A DNA stretch of 13,366 nucleotides from an uncultured Clostridia bacterium (GTDB taxonomy: Bacteria > Bacillota > Clostridia > Oscillospirales > CAG-272): contig CAMJDE010000024.1 in NCBI GenBank assembly GCA_946404295.1, positions 1 through 13,366 of the forward strand. Direction: 5' to 3'. This document shows positions 1 through 6,716 of the stretch, in pieces. Position numbers and translations under genes: made by a program. The notes below the pieces were generated by a model. The model ran no database searches and was not told the origin of the DNA. It saw only the letters and a list, made by a program, of their open reading frames with translations. Each line of letters begins with the position of its first letter. Position 1 is the stretch's first letter.

Positions 1-561
1 TCCGTAGTTGTTGCTGCAACGCGAAATGGTGACGGGCAAGCCGTACGTACGGTGATAGGCGAGCGCAAGCAGGTCCGCCGACGCCTTGCTCGTCGAATAG
101 GGGCTCGACGTGTGGATCGGGGTATCCTCATGGAAGAACAGATCGGGGCGGTCGAGCGGCAAATCGCCGTAGACCTCGTCGGTGCCGACCTGATGGAACC
201 GCTCCACGCCGTATTTCCGACACGCGTCCATCAACACCTGCGTGCCGAGGATATTCGTTTCAAGGAAGATGCCGGGGTTCTCGATCGAGCGGTCGACGTG
301 CGACTCGGCGGCGAAGTTCACCACGATCTGCGGCTGTTCCTTCTCAAAGATCGAAAAGATCGCCTCGCGGTCGCGGATATCGGTCTTGTAAAAGGTATAG
401 TTCGGGTTCCCAAGTTCTTCCTTGATGGTGGACGGGTTGGCGGCGTAGGTCAGCGCGTCGACGTTGACGACCCGCCACTCGGGTCTTTCCTTCAGAAGCA
501 ATTTGCAGAAGCAGTTGCCGATAAATCCGGCGCCGCCGGTGACGAGGATGGTTTTTGTCAT
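1..561 (-). CDS. rmlB: dTDP-glucose 4,6-dehydratase RmlB (C-terminus beyond window)
   Basis: This enzyme makes dTDP-4-keto-6-deoxy-glucose from dTDP-glucose, the second step of dTDP-L-rhamnose synthesis in the cytoplasm. The 187 visible residues are the NAD-binding half of an extended short-chain dehydrogenase. They show the nucleotide-binding loop GGAGFIG (9-15), the AAESHVDRS block (84-92), the catalytic TDEVYGDL segment (127-134), the YSTSK Tyr-x3-Lys pair (155-159) and RCSNNYG (181-187). The reading frame is open at position 1, so roughly the last 140-150 residues typical of the family lie outside the window. The ATG overlaps the rmlD stop as ATGA, which suggests translational coupling. 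A GGAG motif sits about 10 bases upstream, next to a small 5-bp inverted repeat (577-589). It is the last visible gene of the operon. Identification is very secure. Confidence 0.97.
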   Translation of the reverse strand, partial: MTKTILVTGGAGFIGNCFCKLLLKERPEWRVVNVDALTYAANPSTIKEELGNPNYTFYKTDIRDREAIFSIFEKEQPQIVVNFAAESHVDRSIENPGIFLETNILGTQVLMDACRKYGVERFHQVGTDEVYGDLPLDRPDLFFHEDTPIHTSSPYSTSKASADLLALAYHRTYGLPVTISRCSNNYG

Positions 562-1472
562 ACTTTCAGCGCTCCGATCTCTTTGAGATAGCGTGTGACG
601 GCGTTCTTCCAGTCGGGGAGCGGCGCAAATCCCTTCTCTTTGAGTTTGCTCTTGTCGAGGCGCGAATTGAAGGGACGGCGGGCGACGTTCATCCCGTATT
701 CCGCCGTTGTGACCGGGATCACGTTCATATCGATCCCTGCCTGCCGGAAGACTTCGCAGGCAAGGTCGTACCAACTGATGAAGCCGCCCTCGTTCGTCGC
801 GTGGTAGAAGCCGTAGCGGTCGGTTTCAAGCATATCGCAGAGCAGAACGGAAAGATCGGCGGTGTAGGTCGGGGTCCCGACCTGATCCGCCACGACCCTC
901 ACCGTATCCCGGGTCTTCGCGAGGTTCAGCATCGTGCGAATGAAATTTTTTCCGTTCAGACCGAACGCCCAGGCGATGCGGACGACGAAGAACTTTTCGA
1001 GACGCGACGAGACGATCCGCTCGCCCTCCAGTTTCGTCTCGGCGTAATAATTCAGCGGTCGGAAGTCGGTTTCGTCGGGCTTCCACGGGGTCGTCCCCTC
1101 CCCGCTGAAAACGTAGTCGGTCGAAATATAGACGAACTTGCACCCGAGGTTTTTCGCCTTATCGGTCAAAAACCCCGTCGCGTCGACGTTGATCTTCCGC
1201 ACCTGTTCGCGATTGCTTTCGTCCTCCGCGCGGTCGACGTCGGTCCAGGCGGCGCAGTGAACGATCGCGTCGGGACGGATCGCGGAAAGGGTGCGATCGA
1301 CCGCCCCCGGATCGGTGACGTCCAGTTCGACGTAGCGATCCCAGGCGGCGCGTCTGACGAGTTCGTCCTCTCGACGGACGTCGGACCCGACCGTCTCACA
1401 GCCACGGCGGGCAAGTTCGTTCACGACGTCGAATCCGAGTTGTCCCCCGACCCCGGTCACGAGCACCGTCAT
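558..1472 (-). CDS. rmlD: dTDP-4-dehydrorhamnose reductase RmlD
   Basis: RmlD reduces dTDP-4-keto-L-rhamnose to dTDP-L-rhamnose with NAD(P)H, the last step of the pathway. The 304-residue product has the usual family length. Visible motifs are the Rossmann loop GVGGQLG (7-13), HCAAWTDVDRAE (72-83), STDYVF (117-122), the catalytic Tyr143-x3-Lys147 in YYAETK, and the C-terminal RRPFNSRLDKSKL block (265-277). The ATG was chosen because it starts four residues before the Rossmann strand ends and overlaps the rmlC stop as ATGA; a longer open frame continues upstream to 1730 but has no homology-like content. A run of five G residues lies upstream of the start, within a hairpin at 1476-1493. The gene sits between rmlC and rmlB in a tight operon. 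Confidence 0.97.
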   Translation of the reverse strand: MTVLVTGVGGQLGFDVVNELARRGCETVGSDVRREDELVRRAAWDRYVELDVTDPGAVDRTLSAIRPDAIVHCAAWTDVDRAEDESNREQVRKINVDATGFLTDKAKNLGCKFVYISTDYVFSGEGTTPWKPDETDFRPLNYYAETKLEGERIVSSRLEKFFVVRIAWAFGLNGKNFIRTMLNLAKTRDTVRVVADQVGTPTYTADLSVLLCDMLETDRYGFYHATNEGGFISWYDLACEVFRQAGIDMNVIPVTTAEYGMNVARRPFNSRLDKSKLKEKGFAPLPDWKNAVTRYLKEIGALKV

Positions 1473-2032
1473 CCGAAGATCGCCCCCGATCTTTTCAAGG
1501 TCGGATGCAGTTTGTCCTTCTCGCTCAGAAGCGGCTCGCCGGCGAGCGGCCACGCGATCCCGACGTCGGGATCGTTCCAGAGGATGCCTCCCTCGTCGTC
1601 GGGGTGGTAGATCTCGTCGCACTTGTAACAGAAGGTCGCGTATTCGGACAGGACGAGAAAGCCGTGCGCGAACCCGCGCGGGATCATCAGCTGGTTGCCC
1701 CGCTCGGCGGTCAGGACCTCGCCGACCCATTTCCCGTAAGTGGAAGAGCCTGCGCGCAGGTCGACGGCTACGTCAAAGACCTCCCCCTCGATCACGCGGA
1801 CGAGTTTTGCCTGCGGATGCGCTTTCTGAAAATGGAGCCCGCGCAGAACGCCCTTCTTCGAGCGCGATTGGTTGTCCTGCACGAAGCGATAGTCAAGCCC
1901 GGCTTCGCGAAAATCGTCCTCGCGGTAGGTCTCGGAAAAATAGCCGCGTTCGTCGCCGTAGCGCTTGGGCTCGACGATCACGACGCCGTCGATCCCGGTT
2001 TCGTGAAAGGTAAAATTGCCGACCGTTTTCAT
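1469..2032 (-). CDS. rmlC: dTDP-4-dehydrorhamnose 3,5-epimerase RmlC
   Basis: RmlC epimerises C3 and C5 of dTDP-4-keto-6-deoxy-glucose to give dTDP-4-keto-L-rhamnose. The product is 187 residues, the usual size of this small cupin. Visible family features are DERGYFSETYR (27-37), VQDNQSRSKKGVLRGLHFQ (51-69) with the catalytic His67, the cupin strand IPRGFAHGFLVLSE (117-130), the YKC segment with the expected active-site Tyr (136), and NDPDVGIAWP (153-161 and the following Pro). The start ATG lies one base after the rmlA TGA stop, so the two genes are coupled; the ribosome binding site is a modest GGAAAG in the end of rmlA. Open reading continues further upstream in frame but is only rmlA read out of frame. 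The stop overlaps the rmlD start. Confidence 0.97.
   Translation of the reverse strand: MKTVGNFTFHETGIDGVVIVEPKRYGDERGYFSETYREDDFREAGLDYRFVQDNQSRSKKGVLRGLHFQKAHPQAKLVRVIEGEVFDVAVDLRAGSSTYGKWVGEVLTAERGNQLMIPRGFAHGFLVLSEYATFCYKCDEIYHPDDEGGILWNDPDVGIAWPLAGEPLLSEKDKLHPTLKRSGAIFG
1476..1493 (-). promoter_or_regulatory. Hairpin with GGGG loop just before the rmlD start
   Basis: In the transcript, two perfect 7-base arms (AAGATCG and CGATCTT) enclose a GGGG loop. The structure ends four bases before the rmlD ATG, inside the last codons of rmlC. The run of G residues that serves as the most likely ribosome binding site for rmlD falls in the loop and inner stem. The inverted repeat is directly visible; any regulatory role is inference, and it also has to satisfy rmlC coding needs. 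Confidence 0.35.
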
Positions 2033-2033
2033 A

Positions 2034-2918
2034 TCAGTACTTGATCTTTCCGGCGGCGACGTTGAGCAGATGCCGCCCGTACTCGTTTTTCTCCATCTTT
2101 TTTCCGGTCTCAAGAAGAACCTCGCGCCCGATCCAGCCGTTTTTGAACGCGATCTCCTCGGGGCAGCAGACCTTGAGCCCCTGATGCTCTTCCAGGATGC
2201 GGACGTAATTCGACGCCTCGACAAGCGACTCGTGCGTGCCGGTGTCGAGCCACGAATACCCCCGTCCGAGCGTCGTGACGTGAAGCCGTTTTTCGGCAAG
2301 GTAGAAGTTGTTGAGCGCCGTGATCTCGAGTTCTCCGCGATCGGAAGGAACGATCGTCTTTGCCTTCTCCGACACGCCCTTCGGGTAAAAATAGAGTCCC
2401 GTCACGCAATAGTTTGATTTCGGGTTCTTCGGTTTTTCTTCAATGGATAAGGCGTTGCCCTCCGCGTCGAGTTCGACGACGCCGAAACGCTCGGGATCCC
2501 GGACGTAGTAACCGAAGATCGTCGCGATCCCCGTTTCGGCGCGACGCACCGAATTGGCGAGATGGTTAATCAACCCCGCGCCGTAGAAGATATTGTCTCC
2601 GAGGACCATCGCGCACGGCTCGTCCCCGATGAAGTCCTCGCCGAGCAGAAACGCCTGCGCAAGACCGTCGGGCGAGGGCTGCTCGACGTAGGAAAGCCGG
2701 ACGCCGAAGCGCGACCCGTCCCCGAGCAGCTGTTCCATACGGGGCAGATCGGCGGGGGTCGATATGACGAGGATATCCCGGATCCCCGCCATCATCAGTA
2801 CCGACAGCGGATAGTAGATCATCGGTTTGTCGTAGACGGGGAGCAACTGCTTGCTCGTGACGAGGGTCAGAGGGTAAAGCCGCGTGCCGGATCCCCCGGC
2901 GAGAATGATGCCTTTCAT
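2034..2918 (-). CDS. rmlA: Glucose-1-phosphate thymidylyltransferase RmlA
   Basis: RmlA joins dTTP and glucose-1-phosphate to give dTDP-glucose and pyrophosphate, the committed and usually feedback-inhibited step of dTDP-rhamnose synthesis. The 294-residue product has family-typical length. It shows the nucleotidyltransferase signature GGSGTRLYPLT (8-18), SKQLLPVYDKPMIYYPL (22-38), EQPSPDGLAQAF (79-90), the metal-binding VLGDNIFYG (105-113), IEEKPKNPKSNY (159-170) and WLDTGTHESL (223-232). I chose the ATG at 2918 because GGAG lies seven bases upstream and the protein then begins MKGIILAGG, as the family does; a TTG start 15 codons earlier that would touch the preceding stop looks unlikely. 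A 19-base palindrome (2936-2954) stands directly before its ribosome binding site. It heads the rml subcluster. Confidence 0.97.
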   Translation of the reverse strand: MKGIILAGGSGTRLYPLTLVTSKQLLPVYDKPMIYYPLSVLMMAGIRDILVISTPADLPRMEQLLGDGSRFGVRLSYVEQPSPDGLAQAFLLGEDFIGDEPCAMVLGDNIFYGAGLINHLANSVRRAETGIATIFGYYVRDPERFGVVELDAEGNALSIEEKPKNPKSNYCVTGLYFYPKGVSEKAKTIVPSDRGELEITALNNFYLAEKRLHVTTLGRGYSWLDTGTHESLVEASNYVRILEEHQGLKVCCPEEIAFKNGWIGREVLLETGKKMEKNEYGRHLLNVAAGKIKY

Positions 2919-2935
2919 CGGAACACTCCTTTCCT

Positions 2936-2954
2936 GCGACCGATGATCGGTCGC
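2936..2954 (-). promoter_or_regulatory. 19-base perfect palindrome before the rmlA ribosome binding site
   Basis: Two 9-base arms, GCGACCGAT and ATCGGTCGC, are perfectly complementary around a single central base. The element fills nearly half of the 41-base gap between the preceding glycosyltransferase and rmlA. In RNA it would fold as 8 bp with a 3-base loop and end about three bases before the AGGAAAGGAG purine tract. It has no following T-run, so it is not an intrinsic terminator. It could be a protein-binding dyad, an RNA processing or stability element, or a translation control hairpin; the sequence does not decide. Confidence 0.5.
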
Positions 2955-2959
2955 CGTCG

Positions 2960-3880
2960 TCAATCGCGGAAGAAATCGTCGGGGCTGATCCCGTACGCCT
3001 CCATCGTCTGCTTGAGAAACAGGTCGTTTTCGCCCCTGCCGACGTTACCCGTTTCGAGCGTTTCGCTCTGGCTTCCGCGCAGGGAGCGCAAATCGACCTT
3101 CCAGTTCTTTACGAATACCGCCTTCTTTCCGGCAAGCACTTCCATACACTTGACCCAGAGATCGTCGGCGTTGGTACAGAGGCGCATAAAGGCGTCGGGA
3201 TCGAGGGCGCGTTCGTCGAGCGACCCGGCGGGATAGAGTTTGCCGCTTCCGCTCGTGCCGACCAGCGAAAAGGACGGACGGCGGACGCTCCGGCATTGGT
3301 CGATCCAGAGATTGTAGGGGAGCAGCCCGTCTTGGTCGCGCCGCAAGAGATGCGTCCGGCGGCAGACCACGCAGTCAGGGTACTTTTTATGCGCCCGAAC
3401 CAGCGTTTTCAGCCAGTTTTTCGGGTAGAAGAGATCGTCGTCGGCGGTGACGACGGCTGCCTCCGGAAACTCCTTCATTGCGTAGTAATATTTCTTATGC
3501 GATTTGTAGTTGTGCGCGGGGTCGATCCGATACTCGACGCCGTATTTTTCAAGGTTTTTCATCGCGGGTGTCAGGTCGTTTTCGGTCGTGTCGGAGCCGA
3601 GCCAGACGATGATCCGGTCGGGTTTGACGCTCTGGCGGAGCAATCCCCGAAGGCAGAGCGGAAGCGTCGCGAAGCGCGCGGGAAAGGAAGTCAACGAAAC
3701 GACGATCTGTTCGCTTCGCCCCCCCTTCCGGTTCAAACCGAAACGCGGACGCGACAGTCGGACTGCAAGCGAGGTGAAATACCCGTTGACCGTGTAGATC
3801 GCGTGAAAGAACGCCTTGCGCGCGATCTCGCGGATCCCGCCGGCGTCGTAGGCGCGTTTCAGTCGGTTCATCAAAGCCAT
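2960..3880 (-). CDS. Predicted GT-A-like glycosyltransferase with DDD motif
   Basis: The 306-residue product is probably a cytoplasmic glycosyltransferase that adds a sugar to the lipid-linked repeat unit. It resembles a GT family of capsule and exopolysaccharide loci that I know only by its motifs. These are VSLTSFPARF (61-70), QSVKPDRIIVWLG (83-95), SHKK (127-130), a metal-binding-type TADDDLFY (145-152), GTSGSGKLYP (208-217), NADDLW (237-242) and a late ENDLFLK (284-290). Residues 26-44 are hydrophobic and may be a membrane-contact segment. The ATG at 3880 is preceded by GGGGAG at nine bases; the open frame extends upstream into the flippase gene without support. It lies 28 bases after the flippase gene and 41 bases before rmlA. 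Donor and acceptor are unknown. It could instead be annotated as a generic GT2-like protein. Confidence 0.8.
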   Translation of the reverse strand: MALMNRLKRAYDAGGIREIARKAFFHAIYTVNGYFTSLAVRLSRPRFGLNRKGGRSEQIVVSLTSFPARFATLPLCLRGLLRQSVKPDRIIVWLGSDTTENDLTPAMKNLEKYGVEYRIDPAHNYKSHKKYYYAMKEFPEAAVVTADDDLFYPKNWLKTLVRAHKKYPDCVVCRRTHLLRRDQDGLLPYNLWIDQCRSVRRPSFSLVGTSGSGKLYPAGSLDERALDPDAFMRLCTNADDLWVKCMEVLAGKKAVFVKNWKVDLRSLRGSQSETLETGNVGRGENDLFLKQTMEAYGISPDDFFRD

Positions 3881-3908
3881 TCTCAAAGTCTCCCCGCGGT
3901 AAAGGTTT

Positions 3909-5351
3909 TCAGTCGTCCCGGGCGCCGCTTTCGGCGTCGGGCTTTTTGTTCCGGATAAAGAGTGAGACAAGATCCCTCCGATGCAGGATCAGGTACGGGA
4001 TGAAAAGCAGTCCGTAGACCAGCGCGCCGATGGGAAGCGAGAGGAAGCGTGCGGAGAGGATGAAGCCGACCGAGAGGACCGCTTCGGCGACGAAATCCGG
4101 GACCGTCGCCCCTTCCCCGATCACGCGTCCGACGGCGATCTCCGAGAGCACCGAACGGAGCGCGACCATCACGACCGCCGCGACGAGAAGCCCGGTCAGC
4201 GAATCGAATACGAAAGCGCAGAGGGCAAACGCCGTCAGGGCGACGGCGATGCAGGAAAGATTGATCGCCAGCATCGTCTTCTCACGCCGATACGCCTTGA
4301 GATAGTTGTCGGTCAGGAGCGAGACCTTCGACGCGTAAACGATTACCGGAAGGAGCAATCCGAGGTAAAAGAGGCTCTCCCGGTAAGCGGGCAGCCAACG
4401 CGAAAGGATCGCGCAGCCGGGAAAATAGAACAGCAAAGCGAAAAACAGGATCGGCGAGACGCGCCCGCGGATCTCGCGGTACATACCGGGAAGCCGCTCG
4501 GGATCGGTGCGCTTGAGCGACGGGAACAACACGACGCTGACCGCCGAAACAAAGGTCAGGAACAGATTCGAGACGCTGAACGCGAACGACACCTTCCCGA
4601 AAATGAGTTTGTCCCAACGCCAGTCGACCGTCATCTTTGCCGACCCGATCAGGAAGATCGACGACCAGTTGGCGACCAGAAGCATAAATCCCGCCGAAAT
4701 ATTCCGCCCGATCTCCCGAAAAACCGTACCGAACGGCGGGATCGCGCCGAGATAGAGCCCGCGGTTCCGGATCGCGGCGAACAGCGAACCGACGAGGTCT
4801 CCCGCCAATTCGGCGACGCAGTACCAGATAAAGTCGTCGACGCCGAGCAGAAGAAGCGCGACCACCCCGATCCCGTTAACGACCCGCTGGGCGATAATCA
4901 GAAAGGCGTAGTTGCCAATGCGGTTGGTAATCTGGAAGGTGTAGGACGTATAGCAGAAGAGGTTTTTGGTGACCGTTCCCGCCGAGAGCAGGACGAGGAG
5001 CGCCCCCTCCGCCGTCCCGCGGAAGAACAGCAGCGCGACCGTCGTCCCCACCGCCGCGAGGATCAGGGTGAAGAAAAAGAGAACGCGGTACTGCGAACGG
5101 ATCAGTTTGAGATCAAGTTCACCGTAGTCGTACTGCGAATAGCGGAGAATGATCCCGTCAAGCAATCCGAAATGGAACAGACCGACGTAGGCGACGTAGA
5201 GAACGAAGGTCTGCCAGTTCGCGTATTCGACGGGGGGAATGAACTTCGGGACAAACAGACTGAAGATCAGGCTGACCGACACCGAGACGAGTTGGGCGAA
5301 AACCGAAAGGAAAATGCCCCGTCGGATCTTTGCCGCTCCGATCGTGCTCAC
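3909..5351 (-). CDS. wzx: Wzx-like polysaccharide flippase
   Basis: This is a polytopic membrane protein expected to flip undecaprenyl-diphosphate-linked repeat units across the cytoplasmic membrane. The 480-residue length and about 12-14 hydrophobic segments, spread from residue 13 to about 460, fit the polysaccharide transport (MATE/MVF-like) superfamily. The N-terminus KIRRGIFLSVFAQLVSVSVS followed by PKFIPPVEYANWQTF is typical of this group, where a basic start precedes the first helix and a conserved P-x2-Y-A-x-W segment follows it. The C-terminus is a charged cytoplasmic tail. The start is GTG at 5351, with AGGAG eight bases upstream. The 45-base gap after the polymerase gene includes the downstream part of a repeated CTGACCCTTCG motif. 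Neighbouring polymerase and glycosyltransferase genes support the role. Membrane families diverge quickly, so the call rests on topology and context. Confidence 0.85.
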   Translation of the reverse strand: MSTIGAAKIRRGIFLSVFAQLVSVSVSLIFSLFVPKFIPPVEYANWQTFVLYVAYVGLFHFGLLDGIILRYSQYDYGELDLKLIRSQYRVLFFFTLILAAVGTTVALLFFRGTAEGALLVLLSAGTVTKNLFCYTSYTFQITNRIGNYAFLIIAQRVVNGIGVVALLLLGVDDFIWYCVAELAGDLVGSLFAAIRNRGLYLGAIPPFGTVFREIGRNISAGFMLLVANWSSIFLIGSAKMTVDWRWDKLIFGKVSFAFSVSNLFLTFVSAVSVVLFPSLKRTDPERLPGMYREIRGRVSPILFFALLFYFPGCAILSRWLPAYRESLFYLGLLLPVIVYASKVSLLTDNYLKAYRREKTMLAINLSCIAVALTAFALCAFVFDSLTGLLVAAVVMVALRSVLSEIAVGRVIGEGATVPDFVAEAVLSVGFILSARFLSLPIGALVYGLLFIPYLILHRRDLVSLFIRNKKPDAESGARDD

Positions 5352-5389
5352 GATGCGTTCTCCTTTCGTCTTTTTTTCGTTTTGCCGGT

Positions 5390-5400
5390 CGAAGGGTCAG
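5390..5400 (-). repeat. 11-base repeat CTGACCCTTCG, copy 1, across the wzy-like gene stop
   Basis: The transcript-sense sequence CTGACCCTTCG contains the TGA stop of the polymerase-like gene and the first bases of the gap before the flippase. The same 11 bases occur at 7661-7671 in the same position relative to another stop codon. Its CCTTCG part could pair, with one bulged A, with CGAAAGG in the ribosome binding site of the flippase gene. The repeat is observed; the pairing is inferred. Confidence 0.4.
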
Positions 5401-6716
5401 GCGTCGGCTTCCCCATCGGTCGCCGCGTCGGTCGCTTCGGCGAGCGAGGCGTCCTCTTTTTTCGGTTCTGCAGCCGGACGGAGGAAGGTCGTAAGGTTGT
5501 CGTCGGGAGCGGGATGGGACGACAGGAACACGCCCAGCACCGCCCAGACGAACATCTCGTATAAGATAGTAAAGAAGTTGGGTTCGACAAGCCCGTGGAC
5601 CGCCATCACGATCAAGGTCAGAACGAGAACCCGGCGACCGGGTTTTTCCCGAAGGATCCGGCGTCCGCGATAAATGATCTCCGCAACGATCCCGACGTTG
5701 CAGAGCGAACCGACGATCCCGTAAAGGAGAAGCGATTCGAGAAACAGGTTGTGCGTCCGGCTCCAGGCGTGACGGGTGTATTCAATGGTATCGAACCCCT
5801 CGTTGACGTTGAGGATTGCGCCGAAAGCGGGATTGCGTCCGATGCTCTTCAGCGAATAGCGGTAGAGCGTGAGACGGGACGAGGTCGCCGCCTCGAAGTT
5901 GCCCGAAAAGATCTGCTGGAACCGCGTCCAGATCGGGCGGGTGAGGCGATAGAGGAAGAGGATCTGAGACGAGAGGATCCCGAAAACGACAATCGCCAGA
6001 ACGGCGGCGACGAGGATCAGGGCGCAGGGTTTCGGATGCCGGATCCAGAGACCGCGGTACCACACCGCGAACACGATGAGAAGAGCGATGAACGCCCCGG
6101 TCGACATCGTGAGCAGAAGCGCGAAGACCGAGAGGATGAGGACGCCGATCTCGACCTTGTTTGCCGCGCGAAAAAGCAGGACCGTGATCGAAATGAGCAG
6201 GAAGGTCGCGGCGTAGTTCGAGAAGCCGATCCCGGCGAGGACCGCGTTCTTATCGAACCCGGAGCCCAGCCAGATCACGCAGGCGATGATCTGCACCGAC
6301 ACGAAGAATGAAAAGGCGGTCAGCATCCGGCGGAAGAGTTCCCCGCCGTGCCTATAGTTGAAGAAGAAGAGAAAGACGGTTATGGAAAGGAGCGTCATCG
6401 ACACCTGTACGAGCAGGACGTCGGCACCGACCTCTCCGACCAGCCCCGAAAACGTGAAGATCGACAATCGGACGAGCGGCAGGATCAGGAACACCGGAGC
6501 CTTGAAGCGCATCTCCCGGAGCAGAAGCAAAAATCCGCCGACGAAAAGCGGCGCGAATACCGCGATCCCGTCGAAGGGGGTGTGAAAGGCGAGACGCGAC
6601 GTGACGTGCGGCGAAAACAGCGTCAGCGAAACGTAGGCGAGGATCACGAGAAGTTCCCCCCACGTGCTTGCCGTGCGGGAACGAGCGATCAGTTCTTCTT
6701 TCCACCGAGATTTCAT
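5397..6716 (-). CDS. wzy: Wzy-like O-antigen polymerase / ligase family membrane protein
   Basis: The 439-residue product is a multi-spanning membrane protein with roughly ten or more hydrophobic segments (about 20-40, 48-66, 72-90, 103-121, 132-152, 165-182, 190-218, 231-252, 323-347, 364-395). A long hydrophilic loop at about 255-320 precedes the last helices. That loop ends in SRTHNLFLESLLLYG (about 319-333), which matches the His-x3-Leu-Glu pattern of the Wzy_C/WaaL family. Such proteins polymerise or ligate lipid-linked repeat units outside the cytoplasmic membrane. The C-terminal 35-40 residues form an acidic, Ala-rich soluble tail. The ATG overlaps the upstream glycosyltransferase stop as ATGA. 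Placement beside a flippase favours polymerase over ligase, but sequence alone does not separate them. Confidence 0.8.
   Translation of the reverse strand: MKSRWKEELIARSRTASTWGELLVILAYVSLTLFSPHVTSRLAFHTPFDGIAVFAPLFVGGFLLLLREMRFKAPVFLILPLVRLSIFTFSGLVGEVGADVLLVQVSMTLLSITVFLFFFNYRHGGELFRRMLTAFSFFVSVQIIACVIWLGSGFDKNAVLAGIGFSNYAATFLLISITVLLFRAANKVEIGVLILSVFALLLTMSTGAFIALLIVFAVWYRGLWIRHPKPCALILVAAVLAIVVFGILSSQILFLYRLTRPIWTRFQQIFSGNFEAATSSRLTLYRYSLKSIGRNPAFGAILNVNEGFDTIEYTRHAWSRTHNLFLESLLLYGIVGSLCNVGIVAEIIYRGRRILREKPGRRVLVLTLIVMAVHGLVEPNFFTILYEMFVWAVLGVFLSSHPAPDDNLTTFLRPAAEPKKEDASLAEATDAATDGEADA

Noticed and set aside
555..1610. Plus-strand open frame of 351 codons opposite rmlD and rmlC
   Set aside because: Antisense to two unmistakable rml genes and without any recognisable motif; it arises from the GC-rich third positions.
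2957..2962. TTGACG as the -35 of an internal promoter before rmlA
   Set aside because: No acceptable -10 hexamer lies 16-19 bases downstream; that stretch is the GC-rich palindrome.
2919..2963. Longer rmlA from a TTG at 2963, adding 15 residues
   Set aside because: The ATG at 2918 has a good ribosome binding site and gives the family-typical N-terminus; the extension would run through the palindrome and has no homologous look.
3881..3970. Longer third glycosyltransferase starting at 3970 inside the flippase gene
   Set aside because: The extra 30 residues are flippase codons out of frame, and GGGGAG precedes the ATG at 3880.
3981..5564. Plus-strand open frame of 527 codons opposite the flippase gene
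   Set aside because: Its product is almost only Arg, Asp, Glu, Gln and His with no fold-like pattern. That is the usual mirror of a GC-rich hydrophobic membrane protein gene. It has no motif, and the minus strand holds a clear flippase.
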